A stretch of 64,000 nt of DNA from Novilysobacter antarcticus (GTDB lineage: Bacteria; Pseudomonadota; Gammaproteobacteria; Xanthomonadales; Xanthomonadaceae). The notes under the pieces are model-generated. The model did not search any database and was not told the DNA's origin. It saw only the letters and a list, made by a program, of their open reading frames with translations. The translations under genes and the position numbers were made by a program. The stretch covers positions 682,001 to 746,000 of the forward strand of contig NZ_JAIEUJ010000001.1 in the NCBI RefSeq assembly GCF_019802285.1, written 5' to 3'. This document shows, one piece after another, positions 49,583-57,715 of this stretch (positions are counted from its first letter, which is position 1; every line of letters starts with the position of its first letter).

Positions 49583-51138
49583 GCCTGCGCCTCCAGAAGG
49601 TCGCTGACGTTTTGACCGATTCTTTCTTGAAGCTCAATTGACTCAACGTTGAGTTGCGCTAGCTCTTCGTTCAACTCTGCCAGACGTTCGACGAAAATAA
49701 ACTCATCCGGCATCCGCTCACCGATCCCGACATAGCGTCCGGGGTTAAGGCTCCAGTTCTTCGCTTCGATTTCGGCGAGGGTGGCTGCCTTGCACAGGCC
49801 CGCCACATCTTCGTAGGATCTCTCGGGGAACCGCTTTTTTAGCAACTCGCTGCTGTCTAACTCGAATTCCGGTGCCTCGGCGCGATAAAGCCGGACGACG
49901 TTGGATATGAACTCCAAATGTTGCGGCGTGAATTCGCGCACGGAGCGGGTGACTTGCTTGAAAAACGGTCGTGCATCAAGGAACAGCACTCGATCCTTGC
50001 GCGCCTTCGGCTTGCCCTTGTCCAAGAACCATAGGGTGCAGGGCAGGGTGACGGTATAGAAGAAGTTTGAGCCGACGCTTACGATGACGTCTACTGCGCC
50101 AGACTCGATCAGTTTTTTGCGGATTTCCAACTCACTGCCACGCGCATCGCCGGCGGAGTTGGCCATCACGAACCCAGCGCGACCCTTTGCATTGAGCGCG
50201 CTGTGGAACAGTTGGATCCACAGGTAGTTGGCGTTGTTAGTGCTGGGCAAGCCGAGCGGAAAGCGCGGGTCGTCAATGAGCCGGTCCTTGTCCACCCCTG
50301 AGACGTTGAACGGCGGATTAGCCATGACGAAGTCGAAGCGGCCCAGGCCATTTTCGGCAACTGCATTGTGGGGGTCTTCGTAGTAGGTGTTGGACTCGCG
50401 GATGTCACCAGATAGGCCATGCACGGCGAGGTTCATCTTGGCCAGTTTGACGGTGTCGCTGGCCTTTTCGGTGCCGTAAACGGTCAGCTCGCGCGTGGCC
50501 GATTTGTGGTGGCGCTGCACAAACGCCGCCGACTGCACAAACATGCCGCCTGAGCCGCAGGCCGGGTCGAAGATGCGGCCATGGAACGGCTGCAGGATCT
50601 CGACGATCAGGCGAACGATGCTGGTCGGGGTGTAGAACACGCCACCCTTTTGCCCTTCCTTCATCGCGAAATTGCCAAGGAAGTACTCGTAGACCTTGCC
50701 GAAGGCGTCGCCTTCAAGGTCCAAAGGCGCCAGCAGGCGCAACAGCTCGGTCAGGGTGGCGTTGGGGAGTTTGTTGTAGGCACGGGGCAGGACGCCTTTC
50801 AATTCCTCATTGCTGGCCTCCACCAGCGTCATGGCCGTGTTGATGGCGCGGCCCAGGTTGTCGCCTTCGGTGAGCGTGAGCAGATACGAGAACCGCGCTT
50901 GCTCGGGCAGGAACATCACGCCTTCGGCCTGGTAGTCCATTGGCTCCAGTTCGTCGGCATCAAGCCCTGCGGTCCTCAACTTGGCGGTGGTCTCGATGAA
51001 TCGCATGTCTGCGAAGCGCAGGAAAATCAACCCCAGAACCGGCGTGGAGAACTCCGCCGGCTTCAGGCTAGTGTTGGCCCAAAGCTGGTCTGCGGCCGCC
51101 CACAGGCGGTTCTCTACTGCGACAAGGTCTGCTGCCAT
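49579..51138 (-). CDS. hsdM: Type I restriction enzyme, M (adenine-N6 methyltransferase) subunit
   Basis: A 519-residue methylase. The AdoMet motif I is [16 protein letters not shown] (about 190) and the catalytic motif IV is [11 protein letters not shown] (about 275), the NPPF form of N6-adenine methylases. The N-terminal helical domain begins [21 protein letters not shown]. The C-terminal coiled helix that pairs with HsdS is present. It is first in the hsdM-hsdS-hsdR operon, with ATGA overlaps at both joints. A small XRE-type regulator gene lies 126 bases upstream on the same strand. Confidence 0.96.
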   Translation of the reverse strand: MAADLVAVENRLWAAADQLWANTSLKPAEFSTPVLGLIFLRFADMRFIETTAKLRTAGLDADELEPMDYQAEGVMFLPEQARFSYLLTLTEGDNLGRAINTAMTLVEASNEELKGVLPRAYNKLPNATLTELLRLLAPLDLEGDAFGKVYEYFLGNFAMKEGQKGGVFYTPTSIVRLIVEILQPFHGRIFDPACGSGGMFVQSAAFVQRHHKSATRELTVYGTEKASDTVKLAKMNLAVHGLSGDIRESNTYYEDPHNAVAENGLGRFDFVMANPPFNVSGVDKDRLIDDPRFPLGLPSTNNANYLWIQLFHSALNAKGRAGFVMANSAGDARGSELEIRKKLIESGAVDVIVSVGSNFFYTVTLPCTLWFLDKGKPKARKDRVLFLDARPFFKQVTRSVREFTPQHLEFISNVVRLYRAEAPEFELDSSELLKKRFPERSYEDVAGLCKAATLAEIEAKNWSLNPGRYVGIGERMPDEFIFVERLAELNEELAQLNVESIELQERIGQNVSDLLEAQA

Positions 51139-51264
51139 GATTCCCCAGGAAATTCGGTCCGATCGTCGAAAGCGCGATGCGGCAATGCCTGAGTATCGGC
51201 CAAGTAGGCAGGCACGTCAGCCTTCAGGGACTGCTGGCTGGCCGAAAGCGGCGGCGGGACAGTC

Positions 51265-51489
51265 TTACAGCCCGGCGTCGCTCATCAGGCTGGCAATTGT
51301 GATGTCCAAGCCTTCCGCCACCCGGCGCATCGTCTGCAATGTGACGTTCCGCTCTCCTCGTTCGATGGAACTGAAGTACGCCCTGTGCATCCCAATGGCG
51401 TCCGCAAAAGTGTCCTGACTGTGACCAGATGCCAGCCGACGCTTCCGCACCGCACCCCCTAACTTTCGCTGTAGCGATATCTCATCCAT
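51265..51489 (-). CDS. Small XRE-family regulator, controller-protein-like
   Basis: A 74-residue helix-turn-helix protein consisting only of the DNA-binding domain. The HTH is at about residues 20-65 (SGHSQDTFADAIGMHRAYFSSIERGERNVTLQTMRRVAEGL). Size and fold match the C proteins that time restriction-modification expression, though these normally serve type II systems. It lies upstream of hsdM on the same strand and has a palindrome in the spacer behind its start (51534-51546). Control of the hsd operon is inferred. Confidence 0.8.
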   Translation of the reverse strand: MDEISLQRKLGGAVRKRRLASGHSQDTFADAIGMHRAYFSSIERGERNVTLQTMRRVAEGLDITIASLMSDAGL

Positions 51490-51533
51490 GAGCGCACGCT
51501 ATGGATGTGATACTTCTACAGCTACGCCTGTAT

Positions 51534-51546
51534 ATGTAGTCTACAT
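51534..51546. promoter_or_regulatory. Palindromic operator candidate ATGTAG-T-CTACAT
   Basis: Perfect 6-base arms around one base in the 82-base AT-rich spacer between the divergent XRE gene (51489) and the gene at 51572. Further related half-sites lie nearby (CTACAG at 51516; GATAC at 51508 and GTATC at 51551). The XRE protein is the likely binder; the site would control both genes. Confidence 0.5.
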
Positions 51547-51571
51547 TTATGTATCGAAATGGCTGGCGAAA

Positions 51572-51946
51572 ATGACTTGGCTTCTCATTGACACAGAATC
51601 CGACATCGTGGTCGAAATTCCAGCCACCGCGCTCCCCCCGGAGACGGTCAGGACACAATGGGAGCGGTTGGGCGATGACGAGGCGAAGGAGGCGTTCGGA
51701 CAGAAACTTGGCGAACTTCTCGAATCGTCACTGATCGATTGTCTGGATAGCGATCTAAAGCCCCCCACTGCAGCGCAAACGTCTTATGCGATCGCTATCG
51801 CCAAGAGGCTCGGCGTGCCGGCCTCGGCGGAAGTGTTCAGATTTCGCAACGTAATGACTCACTTTTTGAGAGAACATGCGCCTGTGTTCAAAGCTCTTGC
51901 TACCAGCTCCTCCAAAACTCGCCCGAGGAAAATCGGGACAGAGTAG
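51572..51946 (+). CDS. Hypothetical protein
   Basis: A 124-residue protein from ATG 51572. It contains TWLLIDTESDIVVEIPATAL, then an amphipathic stretch EAKEAFGQKLGELLESSLIDCL, and a Lys/Arg-rich end. A later segment PPTAAQTSYAIAIAKRLGVP ... FRFRNVMTHFLREHAPVF resembles short DUF3072-like or SAP-like helices that bind DNA, but only weakly. It diverges from the XRE regulator and shares its operator region, and it converges on the recombinase helper gene. I do not recognise a family. Confidence 0.6.
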   Translation: MTWLLIDTESDIVVEIPATALPPETVRTQWERLGDDEAKEAFGQKLGELLESSLIDCLDSDLKPPTAAQTSYAIAIAKRLGVPASAEVFRFRNVMTHFLREHAPVFKALATSSSKTRPRKIGTE

Positions 51947-51951
51947 GGCGG

Positions 51952-52437
51952 TTACTTCTGCCTGCGTGGAAGGAGCGACTCCACCTCAGCTTCCGGCAGT
52001 GCACCCAATTGCGCCAGCTGGTCCCTTGAACTGCGGTACGACTCATAGAACTGTGCCCATTTGCTAAAGCCACCCAGCTCGCCAACGGCACGGATCATCG
52101 CGACGTGGGATGCCGTTAGAATAGCGACCTGGGATTCGAGCGCGGCGATGCGCACGTCACGATCTGCCAGTGCGCTGGCAGCGGCGACACCGGATAGCTT
52201 GCCTGGCCTGCCACGCCAGCGACGGAACTCGGCTTGACGCTTCTGGTACTCGTCCAAGAGCCGGCTGCGATCTTTGCTGCGGGTAATCGATGAGGCGGCA
52301 TTTATCCGTGGATGCAGTCGTGCAACTGCCCGTGCGGTGATGTCCTCGTCGCGGGCGAGGAGGTCGTCCAGCACTTGGCGCATCTCGGGATCAGGATCGA
52401 GATCGGATGTGCGTTGTTCCAAGGTGTCGTTATCCAT
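51952..52437 (-). CDS. Small helical accessory protein of the recombinase module (TnpC/DUF6262-like)
   Basis: A 161-residue charged, mostly helical protein. The N-terminal half has DEDITARAVARLHPRINAASSITRSKDRSRLLDEYQKRQ, resembling the helix-turn-helix start of small proteins that accompany Tn554-type recombinases. A likely coiled coil follows at about 85-120 (ALADRDVRIAALESQVAIL). Its start overlaps the end of the third recombinase gene by eight bases, so it is the last gene of that operon. In Tn554, the small TnpC modulates transposition; the equivalence is inferred from size and order. Confidence 0.65.
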   Translation of the reverse strand: MDNDTLEQRTSDLDPDPEMRQVLDDLLARDEDITARAVARLHPRINAASSITRSKDRSRLLDEYQKRQAEFRRWRGRPGKLSGVAAASALADRDVRIAALESQVAILTASHVAMIRAVGELGGFSKWAQFYESYRSSRDQLAQLGALPEAEVESLLPRRQK

Positions 52438-54757
52438 CCATGACTCCCGTGCGGCGAGGAAGAGAGAGATCGGGGCCATCGGGAAATGGCTTTTCGCCTT
52501 GTTTGGTCGCCAGGAGCGTACGCACGCCGTCGAGTCGGACCTTCGCGTGCTGAATCTGGTTGGTGCGGCCGATGCTCTTTGATGGTCTGGCCTCCGCAGT
52601 CTCGACAGCTGCGATCAGCTTGAGTTCGAGGGTCTGCAGATGGCTACGATTCTCAGGCAAGTTGGTCGCCGAGAGATGGCGGCAACCGGAAAAGCACTCA
52701 AGATGCTTCGGGCACGGATCGACCGTAAAGCTGTTCACGCAATGTCCGTAGGGCGTCGCGTGAAAGCCGTCGGCTTCGACCTTCAAGAACTCAAACGCGG
52801 CGGTGTCGCCCTCGCTGCCCTGGATACGTTTGAATGCGTCCACGATCGGACCGCTGGCCCTCCCGGATTGGATCATCTTGGCGACAGTGCTGGCTTTGTC
52901 GCCGAGCGCCATTTCCACTTCGACAGGCAGTTCGAGTTGATCCAGCTCTTCAGCCAGACTGCGATGGTCGTACTCGTAGCTTTGAGCCACGCTGCGGCGA
53001 TTGAAGCGCTTGGAGATGATGGTGTCGGCTACTCCCAGACGTAAGAGCTCAGTGTTCTGCAGGTGGCGAAGGGTGTGGGAAGTGAGCACCAAATCCTTGT
53101 CGTCGTCAGACTGTCCGTAGCGTTTGAATAGCGTATCGCAGGACTTCTGCTCGCCAAGGGAAAGGTTGACCAGGGTCGTATCAGGTCGACCAACGGCTGC
53201 GTAGCGGGTGATATCGCAGATGCCCTTGTTTCGCTCCTCAGCGAGGGATCGTTTTGGATGCAGGAAAAGGAACTCCCAAGAAGCAAAACTGCGGTCAGTT
53301 AGCCTGAAAGGCTCGGTGTCCGACAACTTTGAAGCGGACGCCACACGGAGGTAATTTTCAAGATCCCCGATCTTCACAAAGACCTTGCTCATGTCACGCC
53401 TACCCCCAACCGAGATAGCGGTTCCTCCAGAATTTCTTAGCACCAGCGCGTGACTACCGTCATATTTGGTCATTCGGCGGAAGTATATGCGAGCGGCCGC
53501 ACTCATTTCACCTTGAGAGTGAATGCACCTTTGCTCCTGCATCTTCTGGAGCTCGTCGAAGCACTCGATTGAATAGTTATTCCGGCACTTCTGTATCCAA
53601 GACCGCTTTTGCTCCTCGCTGACATCTAGCCAGAAAGCATTTCCGGTGAGCCGAGTGTAAATTTGCGTGATCGGGGCCAGCTCGCTGAGTGCAAAATCCG
53701 GTAGGACACGCCCTGTTTCCGTCTGCTTCCTCAGCGTGTTCCGTAACGGGCTGGTTATTTCAGCAGCACGGGTCAGGGTCTCGGTCACAATCTCTTCAAA
53801 CATCTGAGGGACGTAGTGAGTCCTATCGACGAGCACTCTACTGTCCGCGTTCTTTGCTTGCTGCTTCTCGGCAAAGTGCCGGATCATGAGAGATTGGGAA
53901 TACCCACCTAGTTCCCCTGCGGGCTGCTGCTTCGAGTCGTAGTAATGGCGATCTGTGCGCCATTCAGCGGGGAGGAGTGTGGCCTCTCCAATCCGAAAAC
54001 CCGTCAAGATCATGATGCGAATGGCCGCAAAGCGGAGTTCGTCCATGAAGGTGAGGGGCTGCTCGGTCATGACGATCCTGACTAGCTCCCAGAACGCGCG
54101 ACGATCCGGGAGTCGCTCGGCACGCTTGCGGTCCTCCAGGTTGTGCCGAATCTCAGAATGAGATTTCAGGAATTTGGCTCGTCGCGCCAGCCTGGGCTGC
54201 AGGCGGGTCGTGGCCAAGGTAGGGTAGAGCGGTCCCACATCGGCCAAGTGGTTGGTATCAAACAACACCTTGGTCAGCCCCGCGATCAAATCGCCTAGCT
54301 TGCCCGATGCCTGGATGCTGTTGCCGGTACGAACCGCGAGACCCATCTCATCAACGGTGACACTCCACGGCTCGGTGTCTACTGCACAGGTAGCGATCAC
54401 CCGTAAGGGACGCGCCACATTGTTGGCAATGTGACCAAACGAGTTCCGGCGAACAAACAGCTGCTCCATGACGGCAGCTTTAATGAGGTCCTGCCAAGCA
54501 GGCGACAAAGTGCGGTGAGGCAGAACCTGTAGTCCGCTGGCGGAGCGCACTGGGTTAAGCGCATCAAGTGCCGAACGTTCCGAGCTGAAGTGGCGCAACC
54601 GATGCTTGGGAGCAACGCCTCCCGCTAGCGCTGTGATATCCCATTCATGCCCTTTGATCGCTGTTCCGCTCTGGTCAAGTGGAATTTCCCAGGCAACTCC
54701 ATGCGTTTCGGCCAACTCCTTTCCGAGCTGGATGAAAGCTGAGAAGTGCGGATTCAA
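52430..54757 (-). CDS. Large tyrosine-recombinase-like protein (third of trio)
   Basis: A 775-residue protein with the tyrosine recombinase catalytic set in its middle-to-C-terminal part. The first Arg is in LTGFRIGEATLLP (about 255). The HxxR is in SHTLRHLQNTELLRLG (about 560) and the Tyr is probably in RSVAQSYEYDHRSL (about 590). A Cys-rich segment near 690 (HCVNSFTVDPCPKHLECFSGCRH) may bind zinc. It starts on the ATGA overlap with the second recombinase. Long third members with a zinc-like tail occur in recombinase trios; the precise task of each member is not known. Confidence 0.75.
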   Translation of the reverse strand: MNPHFSAFIQLGKELAETHGVAWEIPLDQSGTAIKGHEWDITALAGGVAPKHRLRHFSSERSALDALNPVRSASGLQVLPHRTLSPAWQDLIKAAVMEQLFVRRNSFGHIANNVARPLRVIATCAVDTEPWSVTVDEMGLAVRTGNSIQASGKLGDLIAGLTKVLFDTNHLADVGPLYPTLATTRLQPRLARRAKFLKSHSEIRHNLEDRKRAERLPDRRAFWELVRIVMTEQPLTFMDELRFAAIRIMILTGFRIGEATLLPAEWRTDRHYYDSKQQPAGELGGYSQSLMIRHFAEKQQAKNADSRVLVDRTHYVPQMFEEIVTETLTRAAEITSPLRNTLRKQTETGRVLPDFALSELAPITQIYTRLTGNAFWLDVSEEQKRSWIQKCRNNYSIECFDELQKMQEQRCIHSQGEMSAAARIYFRRMTKYDGSHALVLRNSGGTAISVGGRRDMSKVFVKIGDLENYLRVASASKLSDTEPFRLTDRSFASWEFLFLHPKRSLAEERNKGICDITRYAAVGRPDTTLVNLSLGEQKSCDTLFKRYGQSDDDKDLVLTSHTLRHLQNTELLRLGVADTIISKRFNRRSVAQSYEYDHRSLAEELDQLELPVEVEMALGDKASTVAKMIQSGRASGPIVDAFKRIQGSEGDTAAFEFLKVEADGFHATPYGHCVNSFTVDPCPKHLECFSGCRHLSATNLPENRSHLQTLELKLIAAVETAEARPSKSIGRTNQIQHAKVRLDGVRTLLATKQGEKPFPDGPDLSLPRRTGVMDG

Positions 54758-56268
54758 GACTGCGAACCTTCGAGCTCAGCCACCACCGCCTGCACTTCGG
54801 CGATCGTCCGCTCAAGCTGTAGATAGGCGGGCGAAGCCGCATCGCCACGAGATGAGTCATGGAAGAACCGCGCCACACCTCGAAAGTCGGATAGAACTTT
54901 CGAGTGCATCTGAACGTCGTGAATCGGCATGAACTTCCTGCAGCCATAGCAGGACAAGATTGGGTTGTAGGGGCACGCAGCCTGCCCGGATGTGCACCCT
55001 CCGATCCCGGCGATCGGCACACCATGCGGCGCTCCGCCGATCTGCTGTGATTCCTTCAATTGCGCGAGCTCTTCGTGACCAATAAAGCGGTCGTGGGCAA
55101 TACGAGCCACGCGCTGGTAGATCTCTGAGATCCCCAGTGCCTTGTTCACTCGCTCAGCCTGGTTGGCCGATGTTTCGTAGTACACGAGTGCGGTAGTTGT
55201 GTCGGAGTGCCCGAGGAACTCGGCCAGTTCCTCATGGCTTGCGCCTGCGTCGACGAGGCGCTGGGCGGCTGTATGTCGTAGGTGCACGGCAGAAGCTCGC
55301 CCTTCAACGAGACTACTAAGAAGCGATGCAATACGCAGGCTCGCCTCGGTGGTGGACTTCATTCCGAACGCTTTGGCGCCCATATCTTGGTTGCTCGCCC
55401 GCGCTCGTAGGTTTACCTGCGCGAGTATGGGTGTCCACTCGCGCTTTACGCGCCGTTGCAGTGGTCTAGTGGCCGTCGCCGTTCGTTGCTTCACCATGTG
55501 AAAGGTAAGGTGGACCGTCCGAAAGTCCTCTAATGGATCGTTGCGAACTCGTATGTCTCGCAATGTCAGCATCGCAATCTGGATAGGACGCATCCCAAAC
55601 TGGTAACAACATAGAAGCATCGCCGCATCTCGCAGGTCATCATCATCGATCGACGCTTTGGCGGACCTCAATGCGGTCTCGTTAAGAAATCTGACGACCG
55701 CCGCTTCGTCATTTGCAGATATGAAAGCATTTCCAGAGCGGACGGACGAATATTTATCCAGAAACGGGAGAGGAAGGGCGGAGATCATGCCAAGATATGA
55801 CTCGTTCCAACCTCCAATTCTATACTTGCACAACACTCGAAGGAAGGTCTTCAGGCACAGATACACATCTCTCTGAAGTGCGCGCGAACTTAGGGTTACC
55901 CAGTGCGACTGAACTTTTGTCGGCCCTCCTCCGAGAAAGTTTCCGACATCGCTTGCATCCAGGCGAATTCCTGCCTGTATGTATGAGGAAGCAGTTCGTG
56001 CCGCAAGGTCTTCCGCCAGCAGGTATATGAATGCGTGCTTGAGCAAGAATGCCAAATGCTCCGAGGCTGAGTCGAACGAGAGAGTAGAAACCAGGCCATT
56101 GGCGCGCACTGAAAACCGCTTGGTGCTGGATGGATCCCGTATAGAACGTTGTTGGTCCGCGTAGTTGTCGTAGTACCTAACTACAGAGGGGAGGGGAGGG
56201 AGTTGAGAGACGATGTCACGTAAAGCCCGCCCACCAGGCAATTGATGGTGCGTGCGCAAGTTGGTCAT
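54754..56268 (-). CDS. Tyrosine recombinase (second of trio)
   Basis: A 504-residue recombinase. The first catalytic Arg is in CYQFGMRPIQIAMLTLRD (about 230). The HxxR appears as VHLRHTAAQRLVDAG (about 335), followed by LAEFLGHSDTTTALVYYET with the His and the nucleophile Tyr. A Cys cluster lies near the end (IGGCTSGQAACPYNPILSCYGCRKF). I prefer the ATG at 56268, which has CAGGAG seven bases upstream, to the ATG at 56382; the latter lies inside the first recombinase gene and lacks a good ribosome binding site. Confidence 0.82.
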   Translation of the reverse strand: MTNLRTHHQLPGGRALRDIVSQLPPLPSVVRYYDNYADQQRSIRDPSSTKRFSVRANGLVSTLSFDSASEHLAFLLKHAFIYLLAEDLAARTASSYIQAGIRLDASDVGNFLGGGPTKVQSHWVTLSSRALQRDVYLCLKTFLRVLCKYRIGGWNESYLGMISALPLPFLDKYSSVRSGNAFISANDEAAVVRFLNETALRSAKASIDDDDLRDAAMLLCCYQFGMRPIQIAMLTLRDIRVRNDPLEDFRTVHLTFHMVKQRTATATRPLQRRVKREWTPILAQVNLRARASNQDMGAKAFGMKSTTEASLRIASLLSSLVEGRASAVHLRHTAAQRLVDAGASHEELAEFLGHSDTTTALVYYETSANQAERVNKALGISEIYQRVARIAHDRFIGHEELAQLKESQQIGGAPHGVPIAGIGGCTSGQAACPYNPILSCYGCRKFMPIHDVQMHSKVLSDFRGVARFFHDSSRGDAASPAYLQLERTIAEVQAVVAELEGSQS

Positions 56269-56290
56269 CAAATGGCTCCTGGCAGCATGC

Positions 56291-57508
56291 TCATGGCGGG
56301 ATGGCGCTAAGAATTGAAGCTCGGTCGTCCAAGTCTTTGGCCCAAACTGATGCAAGTCGATCTTCAAAGACCGCTCGGGCATACCTGACCGGCATCTGAG
56401 AATCTTTCGACCAGCCGAAGAATGCGCGCAGCTTCTGTAACGCTTCGTCCATGGGGTCGCTTTGATCCAGGAGTTGATGTAAGCGAACGACTGCGCATGT
56501 ATGGCGGAGGTCGTGCGGCGTCACTGAACTCTTACCCGTTCGATCCTTCAACTCTTGAATGACATGAGGTTGCAGTTGACCTGATATTTTCAAAAACATC
56601 CTTGTCAAAGACTCTGTTGACAAGGGACTATTTTGCTGAGTGTTGAGAAGGAACGCATGGTTCGGGCTTCCTCTGTGGTTCTCCACATAAGCTTGGATAA
56701 GGCCAGATATCGTGCTGCTCACCGGCAGCTGACGTACAGAGTTCGCAGTCTTGATGCTCGGTCGCGAGTACCTTGGGTCTTCTTCACCTGAGTACTTGCT
56801 TTCCTGTACGTTCAACCAGTAGCGGGGGCGTTGTTGCCTTTCATCGAAGCCACTCTTAACCACGTCGGCTGTTAGAAGAAGAACTTCGCCTCGTCGCAGG
56901 CCTTGGTGCAGCATCAGCAGAAATGCCATGAACGCCAGCCATCGGGTATGCGTTCGTGAGAAGGGGTTGCTAGCCGAGGAGGGGTCCAGCATTTCGTATA
57001 ACGCTTCCACCACGCTGGCCGGCAGCGAGCGGAGTTGGCTCATCTGTCTCGGCTTTCGTACATGGAGTTGTCCATACAGATGCGACAGCCTATGTAGCCG
57101 GCTCTCAATCTGCTTTAGCCGATCTGTTGGGAGAGTTGATTTGGACAGCCAGGTAACCACGGAGCTCACAAAGGAAAATCCGGTCCTCCAGCGCAACTCG
57201 TCGGCCGAACTGACAATCGCCTGATTGCGAATCGAGACAAACCACGACTCAAGGATTTCCGCGAGTCGGACGTCATCCAGACCACCCAGCGCATCATCCA
57301 GTGCGTGGGCTCCGAACATCCGATCTGCATGGCTGTAGAGGTTCTCGACATGACGGAGTCTCTTGATCCGGCTTGACTCAGCGAGTTCAGAGCTCGACAT
57401 CAAATCCCAAACGCTAGCCCAGTAGCGAGGCAGCTTGTGTTCGTCATCGACGATCAATGCACCGCGAAGCGAACTGGGGAGTTGAGGGTCCTGGAGCAAC
57501 GTGAGCAT
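56291..57508 (-). CDS. Tyrosine recombinase/integrase (first of trio)
   Basis: A 405-residue integrase. A SAM-like core-binding domain fills about residues 30-150. The catalytic residues are Arg205/206 in HQGLRRGEVLLL, His332 and Arg335 in PHDLRHTCAV, and Tyr376 in VRYARAVFED; the usual Gly-His before the Tyr is Gly-Trp (FFGWSKDS). It is the promoter-proximal gene of the operon and lies about 110 bases from the dif-like site at 57617-57644, where an integrase would be expected to act. Confidence 0.85.
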   Translation of the reverse strand: MLTLLQDPQLPSSLRGALIVDDEHKLPRYWASVWDLMSSSELAESSRIKRLRHVENLYSHADRMFGAHALDDALGGLDDVRLAEILESWFVSIRNQAIVSSADELRWRTGFSFVSSVVTWLSKSTLPTDRLKQIESRLHRLSHLYGQLHVRKPRQMSQLRSLPASVVEALYEMLDPSSASNPFSRTHTRWLAFMAFLLMLHQGLRRGEVLLLTADVVKSGFDERQQRPRYWLNVQESKYSGEEDPRYSRPSIKTANSVRQLPVSSTISGLIQAYVENHRGSPNHAFLLNTQQNSPLSTESLTRMFLKISGQLQPHVIQELKDRTGKSSVTPHDLRHTCAVVRLHQLLDQSDPMDEALQKLRAFFGWSKDSQMPVRYARAVFEDRLASVWAKDLDDRASILSAIPP

Positions 57509-57530
57509 GGGGAACGCTCTTTGAGGGCAA

Positions 57531-57553
57531 CATGATTAGTACCATTTATCATG
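57531..57553. promoter_or_regulatory. Inverted repeat upstream of the recombinase operon
   Basis: CATGAT and ATCATG flank an 11-base AT-rich spacer, and outer GCAAC/GTTGC arms (57527-57531 and 57559-57563) extend it. It covers the likely promoter of the recombinase operon, so it may be an operator or a recombinase arm-binding site. Confidence 0.4.
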
Positions 57554-57616
57554 CTGCCGTTGCGGTTGGGGATGGCTGCTAGGCTTCCTCCACGCAACAG
57601 GTCCTAATGTACCAGA

Positions 57617-57644
57617 AGTTCGCATAATGCATATTATGTAAATA
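57617..57644. other. dif-like XerCD recombination site
   Basis: The left arm and centre, TTCGCATAATGCATA, differ by one base from the 15-base core TTCGCATAATGTATA, which I recall as the attachment/dif core used by Xanthomonas filamentous phages. The right arm reads TTATGTAAATA against the usual TTATGTTAAAT, so the XerD side is off by one missing T. It may be the chromosomal dif, a hybrid att site left by a dif-using element, or the crossover site of the adjacent recombinase trio. Confidence 0.6.
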
Positions 57645-57715
57645 GAACGGCGGCCATCCGTCGCGTCCTGTCCGAATGGCAGTCGTTACCCCTCGATCGA
57701 TGGGCGCGTTGTGGT

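Larger units (their letters stand above)
37240..57644. mobile_element. Putative defence island with tyrosine-recombinase trio at its right end
   Basis: About 20 kb of accessory genes between two core blocks. In order: broken small gene, GNAT acetyltransferase, PD-(D/E)xK-like protein, Lit-like protease, Gabija-like pair, broken RHH gene, second broken small gene, type I restriction-modification, XRE regulator, and three tyrosine recombinases with a helper gene. Several parts are AT-rich compared with the flanks, notably hsdS and the recombinases. The right limit is set at a dif-like site next to the recombinases. The left limit is only where recognisable core genes end. No flanking direct repeat was found, so this may be a patchwork of several insertions. 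Confidence 0.65.
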
